Positions 34,153-43,003 of a stretch of DNA of 64,000 nt are shown one piece after another. The position numbers and the translations under genes were made by a program. Every line of letters starts with the position of its first letter. The first letter of the stretch is position 1. Origin of the DNA: Streptomyces caniscabiei (GTDB lineage Bacteria > Actinomycetota > Actinomycetes > Streptomycetales > Streptomycetaceae); the NCBI RefSeq assembly GCF_014930365.1, contig NZ_JABXWI010000004.1, positions 713,356 through 777,355 of the forward strand, read 5' to 3'. Below the pieces are notes generated by a model. The model had not been told where the DNA came from. It worked only from the letters and a program-made list of their open reading frames with translations, and searched no databases.

Positions 34153-35181
34153 TCACCCTCCGGGCGATCTCTCGACGAAGCGTTCGACGTCCTCGGCGGT
34201 CGGGCGGAGCAGCCCGTCCCGTACGGCGAGGGCGGTGGCCTCGGCACGGGAGGCGGCGCCGGTCTTGCGCAGCAGGTGCTCGACATGGGTGTGCACGGTG
34301 CGCGGGGACAGGAACAGCGCCTGGGCGATGGCCTGGTTGGTGCTGCCGGTGGCCGCCCGGGTGAGCACCTCCAGTTCCCGCGGACTGAGCCCGTACGGCA
34401 GCGGTGCGGGCGTCTCGTGGACGAGGACCGCGCGGCGGACGACGGCCGTGCCGAGGGTGTGGCGGCGCACGGTGACCCGGTACCAGTCGGGCCCCACGGG
34501 CCACAGCAGGCGCAGCCGGGTGCCGTGCGTGTCGGCGAAAGCGGTCAGCAGGCGGCGGAACTCGGGGTCCCCGAGGACCACGGCCGGGTGGCGGCCGGGG
34601 AGTTCGAGGGTGTCGTCGGCGACGACGATGCTCGCCCCGCCGTCCGCCGGGAGGTCGGCGAGGTCGCCCGCGTGCGCGGTGGGGTCGGCGAGGACGCCCA
34701 GGGCGGGCAGCAGGGACGCCAGCAGGTGGCGGGTCGCGGTGTCGTAGGCATCGGGGGTCGCCGTGGAGAGGGTGATCAGGCCGACGAGCCGCCCGTGGTG
34801 GCGAAGCGCGCCGGTGACGGCGTCGCGGACGCCCGCCGGGCGCATCCGCTCGGCGTAGAACCAGCCGTCGCGGTAGCGCTCGCCCGGGTCCTCGACGTCC
34901 TCGCAGATGGAGGGTGGGATCGCGCTGCGCAGGACGTTGGCGTACCAGGGGGTCGAGACGAACTCGGCGGCCAGCGTGGCGGAGACGTCGGCGTCGTAGC
35001 CGACGCCGGCGACCTGGACGTGGGCGCCGGTGATCGGGTCGATCTCCAGGAGGGTGGCGGCGTCGAGGGGCAGCGCGCGGCCGAGTTCGCTCAGGGCCTC
35101 GGCGCAGGCGGCGGCGGTGTCGCGTTCTCGGGTGAGCATGCCGATGCGGGCGGCGGCCGCGAGCTGGTGATGGGTGAGCAT
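34153..35181 (-). CDS. GAF-like sensor / LuxR-type regulator
   Basis: A 342-residue transcription factor: an N-terminal GAF-like region (~20-185, AAACAEALSELGRALPLDAAT, GRLVGLITLSTATPDAYD) and a C-terminal LuxR helix-turn-helix (~265-325, LSPRELEVLTRAATGSTNQA, SPRTVHTHVEHLLRKTG). No receiver aspartate is present, so it probably responds to a ligand. GGGAGG precedes ATG 35181. It is divergent from the sugar-type ABC transporter operon that starts at 35459 and is the obvious candidate regulator. Confidence 0.9.
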   Translation of the reverse strand: MLTHHQLAAAARIGMLTRERDTAAACAEALSELGRALPLDAATLLEIDPITGAHVQVAGVGYDADVSATLAAEFVSTPWYANVLRSAIPPSICEDVEDPGERYRDGWFYAERMRPAGVRDAVTGALRHHGRLVGLITLSTATPDAYDTATRHLLASLLPALGVLADPTAHAGDLADLPADGGASIVVADDTLELPGRHPAVVLGDPEFRRLLTAFADTHGTRLRLLWPVGPDWYRVTVRRHTLGTAVVRRAVLVHETPAPLPYGLSPRELEVLTRAATGSTNQAIAQALFLSPRTVHTHVEHLLRKTGAASRAEATALAVRDGLLRPTAEDVERFVERSPGG

Positions 35182-35458
35182 GCGAGCCTCCCGGGGCCGC
35201 CCCGAGACCGGTGCAGGTCTTTTGGGCCCTAACGATAGGCCCAGCGGGCCACCCGAACAAGAAGTTCACCGATCCGTGACAGCCACACCGGCCGACCGAC
35301 ACCCGGCCGCCGACCTCCCCGACCGGCACACGCGGTCCCCGTCGACGCCCGGACTCGGTATTTGTACGGATGGTGGGGCGGGGCGGTGGGGTCTTTCCTG
35401 TTCGGCACAGCAGGACGCCCGCCGCTGACGGGCCCCGTCCCCCTTGGAGATCCCCGCC
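35182..35458. promoter_or_regulatory. Divergent promoter region of the LuxR regulator and ABC transporter operon
   Basis: 277 bases without a gene. An imperfect inverted repeat, TGGGCC (35223-35228) with GGCCCA (35238-35243), straddles CTAACGATA just upstream of the regulator gene. It is a plausible binding site for that LuxR protein. The transporter-side promoter was not pinned down. Confidence 0.35.
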
Positions 35459-36496
35459 ATGACCAGACGCCCCCTTTCCGTCACCCCGGCCTCGCGCAGG
35501 CAGTTCCTCGCGTGGTCGGCCGGCGCGCTCACCGCGACCGGACTGGCCGCCACGGGCTGCAGCGCCCCGGAGAGCAGCTCCGGTGCGGCGAAGGCGGCGG
35601 ACGCGTCCCCCTCCGCACGCAAGCTCACGCAGATCGGCCTCGACTACCCCTTCACCCAGATCCCGCTCTACAGCACCCTGGTGAAGCTCTCCACGGCCGC
35701 GGCGAAGAAGCACGACGTCAAGCTGCTGACGACGAGCGACGCGAGCAACCCCGACACCCAGGCCAGCAACCTCAACGCCTGGGTGACGCAGAAGATGCCC
35801 GCGATCGTGTCGTTCCCGATGGTCTTCGAGGCCACCGAGTCGATCGCCAAGGCGGCGCTCGACGCGGGCCTGATCTGGGTGACGTACGGCGGGACGCTGG
35901 AGAACCAGAGCGCCGACATCCAGTTCAGCTTCCGCGAGAGCGGCACACTGCTCGGCGAGGCGGCCGCGAAGTGGGCCGAAGAGGAGCTGAACGGCAAGGG
36001 GAAGATCGCGTTCCTGGTCGACAACACGATCGAGCTGGGCCGGGAGCGCACCAAGGGCATGATCGACGCCTTCACCAAGCTCGCGCCCGGCGTCGACGTG
36101 GTCGCGCAGGAGCAGGCCATCGACCCGGACACGGGGCTGTCGAAGTCCAACGCGCTCCTCGCCAAGCACCCCGACCTGAACATCATCCTGGGCATCACGG
36201 ACGCCGCGGCGTACGGCGGATTCAAGGCGTTGCAGCAGAGCGGGCGGAAGAACGGCGACAAGAAGACGTTCGTCGGCGGCCAGGACGGCTCGGCCCCCTC
36301 CTTGCTCGCCATCAAGCAGGGCACCTTCTACCGGGCTTCGTCCGCCCTCGCCCCGCAGGACATCTCCGACGCCATCGTCGACGTTCCGCTCGCGGTGGCC
36401 GCGGGGAAGGCGAACCCGAGCGTCGAGGTGCCGGTCAAGCTGGTCCAGCGCGGGGACACGGCGGAGATCGACGCGCTGCTCGCCCAGAACGGCTAG
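35459..36496 (+). CDS. Sugar-type ABC transporter binding lipoprotein (RbsB-like)
   Basis: Substrate-binding protein of 345 residues with a Tat-type signal (ASRRQFLAWSAGAL) and lipobox AATGC; anchored outside the membrane. The mature domain is a type-1 periplasmic binding fold: LTQIGLDYPFTQIPLYSTL, DTQASNLNAWVTQKMPAIVSF, GKGKIAFLVDNTIELGRERT, and NIILGITDAAAYGGFKALQ near the hinge. These match ribose/galactose/purine-type binders. GGAG stands nine bases before ATG 35459. First gene of a transporter operon (binding protein, ATPase, permease) followed by an amidohydrolase, so the ligand may be nitrogen-containing rather than a plain sugar. Confidence 0.92.
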   Translation: MTRRPLSVTPASRRQFLAWSAGALTATGLAATGCSAPESSSGAAKAADASPSARKLTQIGLDYPFTQIPLYSTLVKLSTAAAKKHDVKLLTTSDASNPDTQASNLNAWVTQKMPAIVSFPMVFEATESIAKAALDAGLIWVTYGGTLENQSADIQFSFRESGTLLGEAAAKWAEEELNGKGKIAFLVDNTIELGRERTKGMIDAFTKLAPGVDVVAQEQAIDPDTGLSKSNALLAKHPDLNIILGITDAAAYGGFKALQQSGRKNGDKKTFVGGQDGSAPSLLAIKQGTFYRASSALAPQDISDAIVDVPLAVAAGKANPSVEVPVKLVQRGDTAEIDALLAQNG

Positions 36497-36505
36497 GGCG
36501 GCGCG

Positions 36506-38239
36506 ATGGCCGACACGAGCGACACGACGGGGGCGGCGGCCCTGCCGCCGAACCTGCGGATCACGTCCCTCAGCAAGTCCTTCGGCGGGGTGCGGGCGCT
36601 GGACGGGGTGGACCTCACCGTGCCCGCCGGCCAGGTGCACGCCCTGCTCGGGCACAACGGCGCCGGCAAGTCCACGCTGATCAAGTGTCTGGGCGGGGCG
36701 TTCCCGCCCGACGCCGGGACGATCGAGGTGGGCGGGGTCCCGTACGCCCGGCTCAGTCCGCGCGAGTCGATCGCGGCCGGGGTGGCGATCATCTTCCAGA
36801 CGCTCAGCGTCGTGGACTCGCTGACCGTGGCCGAGAACATCTTCCTCGGGCAGGAGTGGACCAGGTACGGGCGGGTCGACCGCCGGGCCCAGGAGAAGGT
36901 GGCCGCCGAACTCCTCGACCGTGTCGCCGCGAGCTGCTCCCCGCGCGACCGGGTGGGTGAACTGCCCATGGGGCAGAAGCAGTTGGTCGAGATCGCCAAG
37001 GCGCTCAGCCGCAGCGCCTCGGTGCTGGTCCTCGACGAGCCCACGGCCGCGCTCTCCGGCGCCGAGAGCGACGCCCTCGCCACCCGGGTGGAGGACCTGC
37101 GCGCCCAGGGCCTCGCCATCGTCTACGTCACGCACCTCCTGGCCGAGGTCGAACGCCTCGCCGACGCGGTGACGGTCCTCCGCGACGGCCGAGTCACCCA
37201 CACGGCGACCGGCGTCCACCACCGCCAGGACCTGGTACGGGCGATCACGGGGGCGGACGGCCCGCCGAAGCCCCACCGCGACATGGCGGCGCCGGCGCCG
37301 GGGGGCGCGGCGACCACCGCCCCGAGCCGCGCCGAACCCCACGCCGGCGGCCCGGCGCCGGGCGAGAACGGGCCTACGATGCGCAGCGGTCCCACACCCG
37401 GTGCCGCTTCGGCCCCATCCTCCCCCTCCCCCGCCCGGCTCTCCCTGCGCGGGCTGCGCGGTCCAGGCTTCGGGCCGGTCGATCTCACCGTCGGTGAGGG
37501 CGAGATCGTGGGGCTGTACGGGCTGATCGGGTCCGGGCGCACCCGGGTGCTGGAGACGTTGTTCGGCAGGCGGCGGGCCGACGGCGGCAGCGTCCGCGTC
37601 GGCGAGCGTGCCGTCTCCCCCGCCCGCCCCGCCGACGCCCTCGCCGCCGGGATCGCGCTGGTGCCGGCGGACCGGCGGACGCAGGGCCTGTTCGCGGGGC
37701 TGAGCGCGCAGGACAACGTAGTGCTGCCGAGCGTGCGGGCCCTCGCCCGGCGCGGGGTGCGAGCCCTCGGCGCGGAGCGGCGGGTGTTCGGCTCGCTCGC
37801 CGAGGCGGTGGGGCTGCGGCCCGCGCGGCCGGGGCTGTCGGCCTCCGCGTTCTCCGGCGGCAACCAGCAGAAACTGCTGCTCGGCCGCTGGATCAACGAG
37901 GCCAGGACCGTCGACGTCCTGCTGCTCGACGAGCCGACCCAGGGCGTCGACGTCGGCGCCCGCCAGGAGATCTACGACGTCGTGTCCACGCTCGCCGCCG
38001 AGCGCGGCACGGCCGTGCTGTTCGCCTCCAGCGACCCGGAGGAGGCGGCCGGCCTCGCCCACCGCTGTCTGGTCGTCGACCGGGGCCGGATCGTCGCCGA
38101 ACTCGCCGGCCCGGACCTCACCGAGGCGTCCCTCCTCGCGGCGGTCCACGACGCGGGGCCCACATCTCCGCAGCCACACCACCCCCCGGACGGCGCCCCC
38201 ATCGCGCCGCCCGCCCTCTCCCACGAAGGAACGCCATGA
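36506..38239 (+). CDS. Sugar-type ABC transporter ATPase with two nucleotide-binding domains (RbsA-like)
   Basis: Cytoplasmic energy-coupling subunit, 577 residues, longer than the ~500 usual for RbsA/MglA. Domain 1: Walker A GHNGAGKST, signature LPMGQKQ, Walker B VLVLDEPTAALSG. Domain 2 keeps signature FSGGNQQK and Walker B VLLLDEPTQGVDVGA but has the altered Walker A region GLIGSGRTR, which is normal for this family. The extra length is a ~60-residue Pro/Ala/Gly-rich linker between the domains (about residues 255-310) and a Pro/His tail. It starts 10 bases after the binding-protein gene and its stop overlaps the permease start (ATGA). Confidence 0.94.
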   Translation: MADTSDTTGAAALPPNLRITSLSKSFGGVRALDGVDLTVPAGQVHALLGHNGAGKSTLIKCLGGAFPPDAGTIEVGGVPYARLSPRESIAAGVAIIFQTLSVVDSLTVAENIFLGQEWTRYGRVDRRAQEKVAAELLDRVAASCSPRDRVGELPMGQKQLVEIAKALSRSASVLVLDEPTAALSGAESDALATRVEDLRAQGLAIVYVTHLLAEVERLADAVTVLRDGRVTHTATGVHHRQDLVRAITGADGPPKPHRDMAAPAPGGAATTAPSRAEPHAGGPAPGENGPTMRSGPTPGAASAPSSPSPARLSLRGLRGPGFGPVDLTVGEGEIVGLYGLIGSGRTRVLETLFGRRRADGGSVRVGERAVSPARPADALAAGIALVPADRRTQGLFAGLSAQDNVVLPSVRALARRGVRALGAERRVFGSLAEAVGLRPARPGLSASAFSGGNQQKLLLGRWINEARTVDVLLLDEPTQGVDVGARQEIYDVVSTLAAERGTAVLFASSDPEEAAGLAHRCLVVDRGRIVAELAGPDLTEASLLAAVHDAGPTSPQPHHPPDGAPIAPPALSHEGTP

Positions 38240-39228
38240 CCGCCGTGACCGCCGCCGAGCGCGTCGTCCCCGGCCCGCGCGCCCTGGCCGCGCACGGGCT
38301 CTCGACGGTGCGACGTCATCCTCTGATCGTCGTCCTCACCCTGCTGGTGCTGGTGTTCCAGCTGTCCACGGGCAGCTTCCTCGACCCCGGGAACCTGCGG
38401 GGGATCGCCACCGACGCGGCGGCCCTCGCGATCGTCGCCGTGCCCCTGGCCCTGCTGGTCATCAGCGGCTATCTGGATCTGTCGGTGGGCTCGACGCTGG
38501 CGCTGGGCGCCCTGACGGCGGGCTGGCTCGCGGGGGAGCAGGCCCAGTCCCCCGTGGTCGCCGTCCTCGGCGCGCTGGCCGTCGGCGCGGCGGTCGGTGC
38601 CGTGAACGGGGTGCTCTGCTGCTATCTGGGGCTGTCGCCGTTCATCGTGACGCTGGGCATGCTGGCGGCCGTGCGCGGCCTGGCGCAGCAGCTCTTCCCG
38701 CTGCCGCTGAGCGGTTTCGGCGACGGTTTCGCGTGGCTGGGCGGCGCCCGGATCGCCGGGATCGCGGCCCCCGTGGTCATCGCCGCCGCCGTACTGGTCG
38801 CCGGGGCGCTGTTCCTGGCGTACACCCCCACGGGGCGCCATGTGTTCGCGATCGGCGTCAACCGGGAGGCCGCCTACCTGTCCGGCATCGACGTCCGCCG
38901 TACGCCGTTCGCGCTGTTCGTGGTGACCGGTACGGCCGCCGCGCTGGCCGGGGCGATCAAGGCGTCCGTGCTGGACAGCGTGGTCGCGGGCACCTCGGGC
39001 ACGGGCTTCGAGCTGACCGTGCTGACGGCGGTGCTGCTGGGCGGGGTCGCCCTGAGCGGCGGCTCCGGTTCGGTTCTCGGGGTGCTGCTCGGCGTGCTGT
39101 TCCTGGGTTGCCTGCAGAACGGGCTGACACTGCTGAGCGTGCCGACGTTCTGGCAGCAGATGGCGCAGGGCGTGGCCCTGGTGGCGGGCGCGGCGCTCGC
39201 GTACTTCGGCCCACGCGCCACCCGGTGA
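38236..39228 (+). CDS. Sugar-type ABC transporter permease (RbsC-like)
   Basis: Integral membrane subunit of 330 residues with about nine or ten hydrophobic helices. Family motifs are present: LLVISGYLDLSVGSTLALGAL, CYLGLSPFIVTLGMLAAVRGL, the conserved PTGRHVFAIGVNREAAYLSGID coupling region facing the ATPase, and LGGVALSGGSGSVLGVLLGV. Start ATG 38236 overlaps the ATPase stop codon, so the subunits are translated together. One permease gene suggests a homodimer. Confidence 0.94.
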   Translation: MTAVTAAERVVPGPRALAAHGLSTVRRHPLIVVLTLLVLVFQLSTGSFLDPGNLRGIATDAAALAIVAVPLALLVISGYLDLSVGSTLALGALTAGWLAGEQAQSPVVAVLGALAVGAAVGAVNGVLCCYLGLSPFIVTLGMLAAVRGLAQQLFPLPLSGFGDGFAWLGGARIAGIAAPVVIAAAVLVAGALFLAYTPTGRHVFAIGVNREAAYLSGIDVRRTPFALFVVTGTAAALAGAIKASVLDSVVAGTSGTGFELTVLTAVLLGGVALSGGSGSVLGVLLGVLFLGCLQNGLTLLSVPTFWQQMAQGVALVAGAALAYFGPRATR

Positions 39229-39295
39229 CCGGCGCCCGGGGCCCCTCCCCCTCCCCAGCCCCTCCCCCGCACCCAGACACCCCAGAGAGGTCCTC

Positions 39296-40993
39296 GTGAG
39301 CGACACTTCCCCCAGCCTGGTCCTGACCGGCGGTCAGGTCATCACCGTCGACGCCGGTTTCTCGGTCGCCGAGGGCGTGGCCGTGCGCGGCCGGGAGATC
39401 GTGGCGGTCGGCACGGACACCGAGATGCGCGCCCTGGCCGGGCCGGCGACACGGATCGTCGAGCTGGCCGGGCGCACCGTGCTGCCGGGCATCAACGACT
39501 CGCATCTGCACGGCGCCGCCTACGGGCTGTCCAGGCCCCCGTTCGCCCTGGACGTCGGCCACCCGGCGGTGGGATCGATCGCCGACATCGCGGGGGTGGT
39601 GGGCGCGGCGGCGCGGGCCGCCGCGCCCGGTGAGTGGATCGTCGGCCTGGGCTGGGACCCCGGCTATCTCGCCGAGTGCCTCGCCGAGCCGGGCCGGCTG
39701 CCGCACCGCGCCGACCTGGACGCGGTGGCGCCCGGTCACCCGGTCTGTCTGACCGACTTCTCGCAGCACATGGTGTGGGCGAACAGCGAGGCACTGCGCC
39801 GCTGCGGGATCGACGCGGACACCGTGGCACCGGACGGCGGCGTCGTCGACCGCGACCCCGACGGCCGGCCCACCGGCATCCTGCGCGAGGCGGCCGGTGT
39901 CCTGCTCCAGGCCGCCCTGCCCTCCCCCACGGTGGCCCAGCGCCGCCAGGCCATCCGTAACGTCGTCGCCGAACTCCACTCGCGCGGCATCACCAGCTAC
40001 ACCGAGCCGGGTCTCGGCCCCGGCGGCGCCGAGACCCTGTTCGGGGGGCTGAGCACCGACAACTGGACGGCGTACGCGGACCTGGCGGCGACCGGCTCGC
40101 TGCACGCCCGGGTCAGCGTCCTGCTGCTGCCCGCGCCGATCGGCGGCTCCGCCGAGGACGTCCGCAAGGGTCTCGCCGAGTTGCACCGCCCGGAGTCGGC
40201 GGACCCCCGGCTGCTGAACGCCATCGGCGTGAAGATCTTCGCCGACGGGGTGCCGCCGAACCGTACGGCCTGGATGAACGAGCCCTACGTGGGCGGCGGC
40301 CACGGCTCCCTCTGTGTGCACGGGCGCACGCCCGACCTCCAGGTCGACGAGCTGTTCGACATGATCCGGATCGCGCACGAGGCGGGTTACCAGCTGGGCG
40401 TCCACGTCACCGGCGACCGGGCCATCGACCTCGTGGTGGACGCGTTCACCGCGGCGCAGCGGGCCGTGCCGCGCGCCGACGCCCGGCACTACGTCATCCA
40501 CGGCGACTTCATCGGCGCGGACAGTCTCGCCCGGCTGGCCGCGCACGGCTACGGCGTCAACATGAACCCCGCCATCAAGTGGACGATCTCCGATCTGATG
40601 GCGGAGGTGGTGGGCACCGAGCGGTCGGCGTACCAGTGGCCCGCGCGGTCGGCCTTCGACGCGGGCGTGGCGGTGTGCGCCAGTTCGGACGCGCCGATCA
40701 CGGAGCCCGACTGGCGGCAGGGCGTCGCCGGGATGCTGCTGCGCGAGTCGAAGGCCAGCGGCCGGGTCAGCGGTCCCGAGCAGCGCGTGGAACTGGCCGA
40801 GGCGCTGCGGGCGTACACGATCAACCCCGCGCGGCAGGACTTCGCCGAGGAGTGGAAGGGGTCCGTGGAGGTGGGCAAGGTGGCCGACCTGTGCGTCCTG
40901 GACCGGCCGCTGCTCGGCCTCGACCCGCACGAGATCACCGGGGTCGAGGTCGACATGACGGTGTTCGACGGCGGGGTCGTCTTCGAGCGCTGA
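39296..40993 (+). CDS. YtcJ-like metal-dependent amidohydrolase
   Basis: Amidohydrolase_3 family enzyme, 565 residues. The N-terminal beta-sandwich begins SLVLTGGQVITVDAGFSVAEGVAV; metal-binding INDSHLHGAAYG (H-x-H) follows TVLPG; a later His-containing strand LGVHVTGDRA, YVIHGDFI, and the Asp-containing CASSDAPITEPDW complete the metal/catalytic set; the C-terminal EVGKVADLCVLD closes the sandwich. Known members hydrolyse N-substituted formamides and similar amides. GTG 39296 is preceded by GAGAGG. Its place directly after an ABC importer suggests that it acts on the imported compound. Confidence 0.9.
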   Translation: MSDTSPSLVLTGGQVITVDAGFSVAEGVAVRGREIVAVGTDTEMRALAGPATRIVELAGRTVLPGINDSHLHGAAYGLSRPPFALDVGHPAVGSIADIAGVVGAAARAAAPGEWIVGLGWDPGYLAECLAEPGRLPHRADLDAVAPGHPVCLTDFSQHMVWANSEALRRCGIDADTVAPDGGVVDRDPDGRPTGILREAAGVLLQAALPSPTVAQRRQAIRNVVAELHSRGITSYTEPGLGPGGAETLFGGLSTDNWTAYADLAATGSLHARVSVLLLPAPIGGSAEDVRKGLAELHRPESADPRLLNAIGVKIFADGVPPNRTAWMNEPYVGGGHGSLCVHGRTPDLQVDELFDMIRIAHEAGYQLGVHVTGDRAIDLVVDAFTAAQRAVPRADARHYVIHGDFIGADSLARLAAHGYGVNMNPAIKWTISDLMAEVVGTERSAYQWPARSAFDAGVAVCASSDAPITEPDWRQGVAGMLLRESKASGRVSGPEQRVELAEALRAYTINPARQDFAEEWKGSVEVGKVADLCVLDRPLLGLDPHEITGVEVDMTVFDGGVVFER

Positions 40994-41014
40994 GCCGAGG
41001 GGCCCGCGAGGCGA

Positions 41015-41044
41015 AGGCCGGTGCCGCTGCCGCGGCGCCGGCCT
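41015..41044. terminator. Bidirectional terminator hairpin between convergent genes
   Basis: AGGCCGGtGCCGC / GCGGCgCCGGCCT: a 13-bp stem (one G-T pair) with the loop TGCC, between the amidohydrolase and the convergent LLM oxidoreductase genes. Confidence 0.55.
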
Positions 41045-41093
41045 CGTCGTGTCCGCTGTCCGCTGTCCGGAGGGCGACCTGTCGGCTCGGCCG

Positions 41094-42035
41094 TCAGCTC
41101 GTCAGTGCCTCGACCCTGCGCATGACCTCCGCGCAGAAGGCGCCCACCCCGTCGGGGTCGTCGATGAACTGGTTGGGCTTGACGCAGAAGGTCGTGAAAC
41201 CCTGCTCCAGCTGCTCGGGGACGGAGGCGAGGGCAGCCCCGAGGTCCGCCGGGGAGTGGTCGTCGGGGAAGACCGCCTGGGTGCCGCCGATCATCTCCAG
41301 TTCGGACACGTCCCGTCCGGCGGCGGTCATGGCCTCGTCGAGCGCCTTGAGGTCGTCCGGGGTCGGGCGCCCGAGGGGGTGGAAGCCGTGGCCGTACCGC
41401 ACCAGTCGGCGCAGGACGGGGCCGTGCAGACGCTGCCCGCCGAACCACAGCCTCGGCCCCTGGGGACGGTACGCCTTGGGCTCGAAGTAGACGTCCCGGA
41501 ACGGGTAGTGCTCGCTGTCGTGGGAGATCGGGGACGGCCCCCAGGCCTTGGCCCACACCTCCAGGTGCTCGTCGAGCAGTCGGCCCCGCCGGCCGAAGGG
41601 CACGCCGAGCGCGTCGTACTCGTCCCTGCTCCAGCTGACCGTGGGCTGCACCAGCAGCCGTCCGTCGCTGAGCAGGTCGAGGGTGCCCAGCTCCCTGGCC
41701 ATCAGCAGGGGGTGGCGCAGCGGGGCGAGGACGGCCGCGGCGGCCAGGCGCAGGCGTTCGGTGACGGAGGCGATGGAGGCGAGCAGGAGCAGGGAGTTGG
41801 GCCAGGGGGTGTACGGGTCCTGATTGCCGGGGAGGGCGTAGTCGCGAGGATTGCCCATGACGCCGTCGGCGGCGGCGTCGGGGCCGAGCACGATGTGTTC
41901 GCTGACCATGACGGAGTCGAACCCGGCGTCCTCGGCCTCGCGTGCCCACCGTACGGCGGTGGGCAGGTCGGCCCGGCCGCCGGTGAGCGTCCAGTTCTCG
42001 CTGAGGACCAGCAGCATGCGGGGGGTGGTGCTCAT
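41094..42035 (-). CDS. LLM-class (F420- or FMN-dependent) oxidoreductase
   Basis: Luciferase-like TIM-barrel enzyme of 313 residues. Characteristic segments: TAVRWAREAEDAGFDSVMVSEHI, SIASVTERLRLAAAAVLAPL, PLLMARELGTLDLLSDGRL and RLLDEHLEVWAKAW. In actinobacteria most of these use F420, but the sequence alone does not separate F420 from FMN users. GGAGAGGGA precedes ATG 42035. It is divergent from a MarR gene across a region of 8-bp tandem repeats, so MarR control is plausible. Substrate unknown. Confidence 0.9.
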   Translation of the reverse strand: MSTTPRMLLVLSENWTLTGGRADLPTAVRWAREAEDAGFDSVMVSEHIVLGPDAAADGVMGNPRDYALPGNQDPYTPWPNSLLLLASIASVTERLRLAAAAVLAPLRHPLLMARELGTLDLLSDGRLLVQPTVSWSRDEYDALGVPFGRRGRLLDEHLEVWAKAWGPSPISHDSEHYPFRDVYFEPKAYRPQGPRLWFGGQRLHGPVLRRLVRYGHGFHPLGRPTPDDLKALDEAMTAAGRDVSELEMIGGTQAVFPDDHSPADLGAALASVPEQLEQGFTTFCVKPNQFIDDPDGVGAFCAEVMRRVEALTS

Positions 42036-42069
42036 GGTGGATTCCCTCTCCTCCGTACAATTTGATCCC

Positions 42070-42125
42070 GAATGACCGAACGACCGAACAACTGAACGAC
42101 CGAACGACCGAACTACCGAATGTCC
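42070..42125. repeat. 8-bp tandem repeat (seven units, consensus GAACGACC)
   Basis: Seven consecutive octamers from 42070: GAATGACC, GAACGACC, GAACAACT, GAACGACC, GAACGACC, GAACTACC, GAATGTCC. It fills the space between the LLM oxidoreductase and MarR genes, where promoters are expected. Slippage in such an array would change promoter spacing. Confidence 0.85.
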
Positions 42126-42200
42126 GCACGAACGACGGACCCGGACCGGGGGTGGCCGAGTGGGCCCTCCGCGTCCGGCCGTGCGACCGAAGGAGCATGT

Positions 42201-42773
42201 GTGCCCGGCCAGCGATCCATCACCGAAGCCGAGAAGCTCGCCGCGGCGAAGCTCGGGGACTTCCCGATCCGCCGGGACCAGATGGCGGCGGTGGCGAACA
42301 TCTACCGGGCCGCGGCGGCGGTGCGGCAGCACCTGGAGAACTCCGTGCTGCGCGGTTCCGACCTGACGTGGACGGCCTTCGTGGTGCTGTGGGTCGTGTG
42401 GGTGTGGGGTGAGACCGAGACCCGGCACGTGGCCGAGGAGGCGGGTATCTCCAAGGGCACGCTCACGGGTGTGGCCCGGACGCTGGAGTCGCGCGGGCTG
42501 CTGCGGCGCGCGGACCACCCGACGGACGGCCGGCTGGTCCTGCTGGCCCTCACCGAGGAGGGCGAGGAGCTGATGCGGCGGGTGTTCCCGCGCTTCAACG
42601 AGGAGGAGGCCTTCGTCACCGGGCAGCTCAGCGACGCGGAGTGCCGGAGCCTCGCGGAGGGGCTGCGCAGTGTCGTGCTCCAGGTCGAGGAGCACGGCGA
42701 GGAGCGCCGCCGCACCCTGCTGAACGGAGCCGAGCCCGCGCCCCGGCGCAGCGGTCGCCGCCCGAAGGCGTGA
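42201..42773 (+). CDS. MarR-family transcriptional regulator
   Basis: A 190-residue winged-helix regulator: dimerisation helices at both ends, DNA-binding region ~75-125 (TRHVAEEAGISKGTLTGVARTLESRGLLRRADHPTDGRLVLLALTEE, helix-turn-helix plus wing with the conserved DGR). GTG 42201 has AAGGAG six bases before it; an earlier start at 42120 would encode part of the tandem repeat region and lacks a ribosome site. Probably regulates itself and the divergent LLM oxidoreductase. Basic C-terminal tail RRSGRRPKA. Confidence 0.9.
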   Translation: MPGQRSITEAEKLAAAKLGDFPIRRDQMAAVANIYRAAAAVRQHLENSVLRGSDLTWTAFVVLWVVWVWGETETRHVAEEAGISKGTLTGVARTLESRGLLRRADHPTDGRLVLLALTEEGEELMRRVFPRFNEEEAFVTGQLSDAECRSLAEGLRSVVLQVEEHGEERRRTLLNGAEPAPRRSGRRPKA

Positions 42774-42910
42774 CGGCCCCGCACCCGACGCACCCGCCCG
42801 TCCACCTCCACTCCCTTCGCATCGTTTGGGTTCAAACAAGGTAGGCGGACGCCGGATCCCCGGTCAAGACCCACCGGACGACCGGGCCACGCACGCCCCG
42901 GCCACGCCCC

Positions 42911-42955
42911 CGACGGCTACGACGGCCACGACGGCCACGACGGCTGGGACGGCTG
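42911..42955. repeat. 9-bp tandem repeat (five units, CGACGGCYA-like)
   Basis: Units CGACGGCTA, CGACGGCCA, CGACGGCCA, CGACGGCTG, GGACGGCTG in a row, in the non-coding DNA between the MarR and LysE genes. Confidence 0.7.
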
Positions 42956-43003
42956 CGGCAAATCCGCTTGCGGGGGCGGAGCGCCGGGCCGCAGGATCTG
43001 CCC

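Noticed and set aside
34139..38224. 1361-codon leftward frame spanning the LuxR gene and ABC transporter genes
   Set aside because: It crosses several well-supported genes on the other strand and in another frame, and shows no domain; typical high-GC spurious frame.
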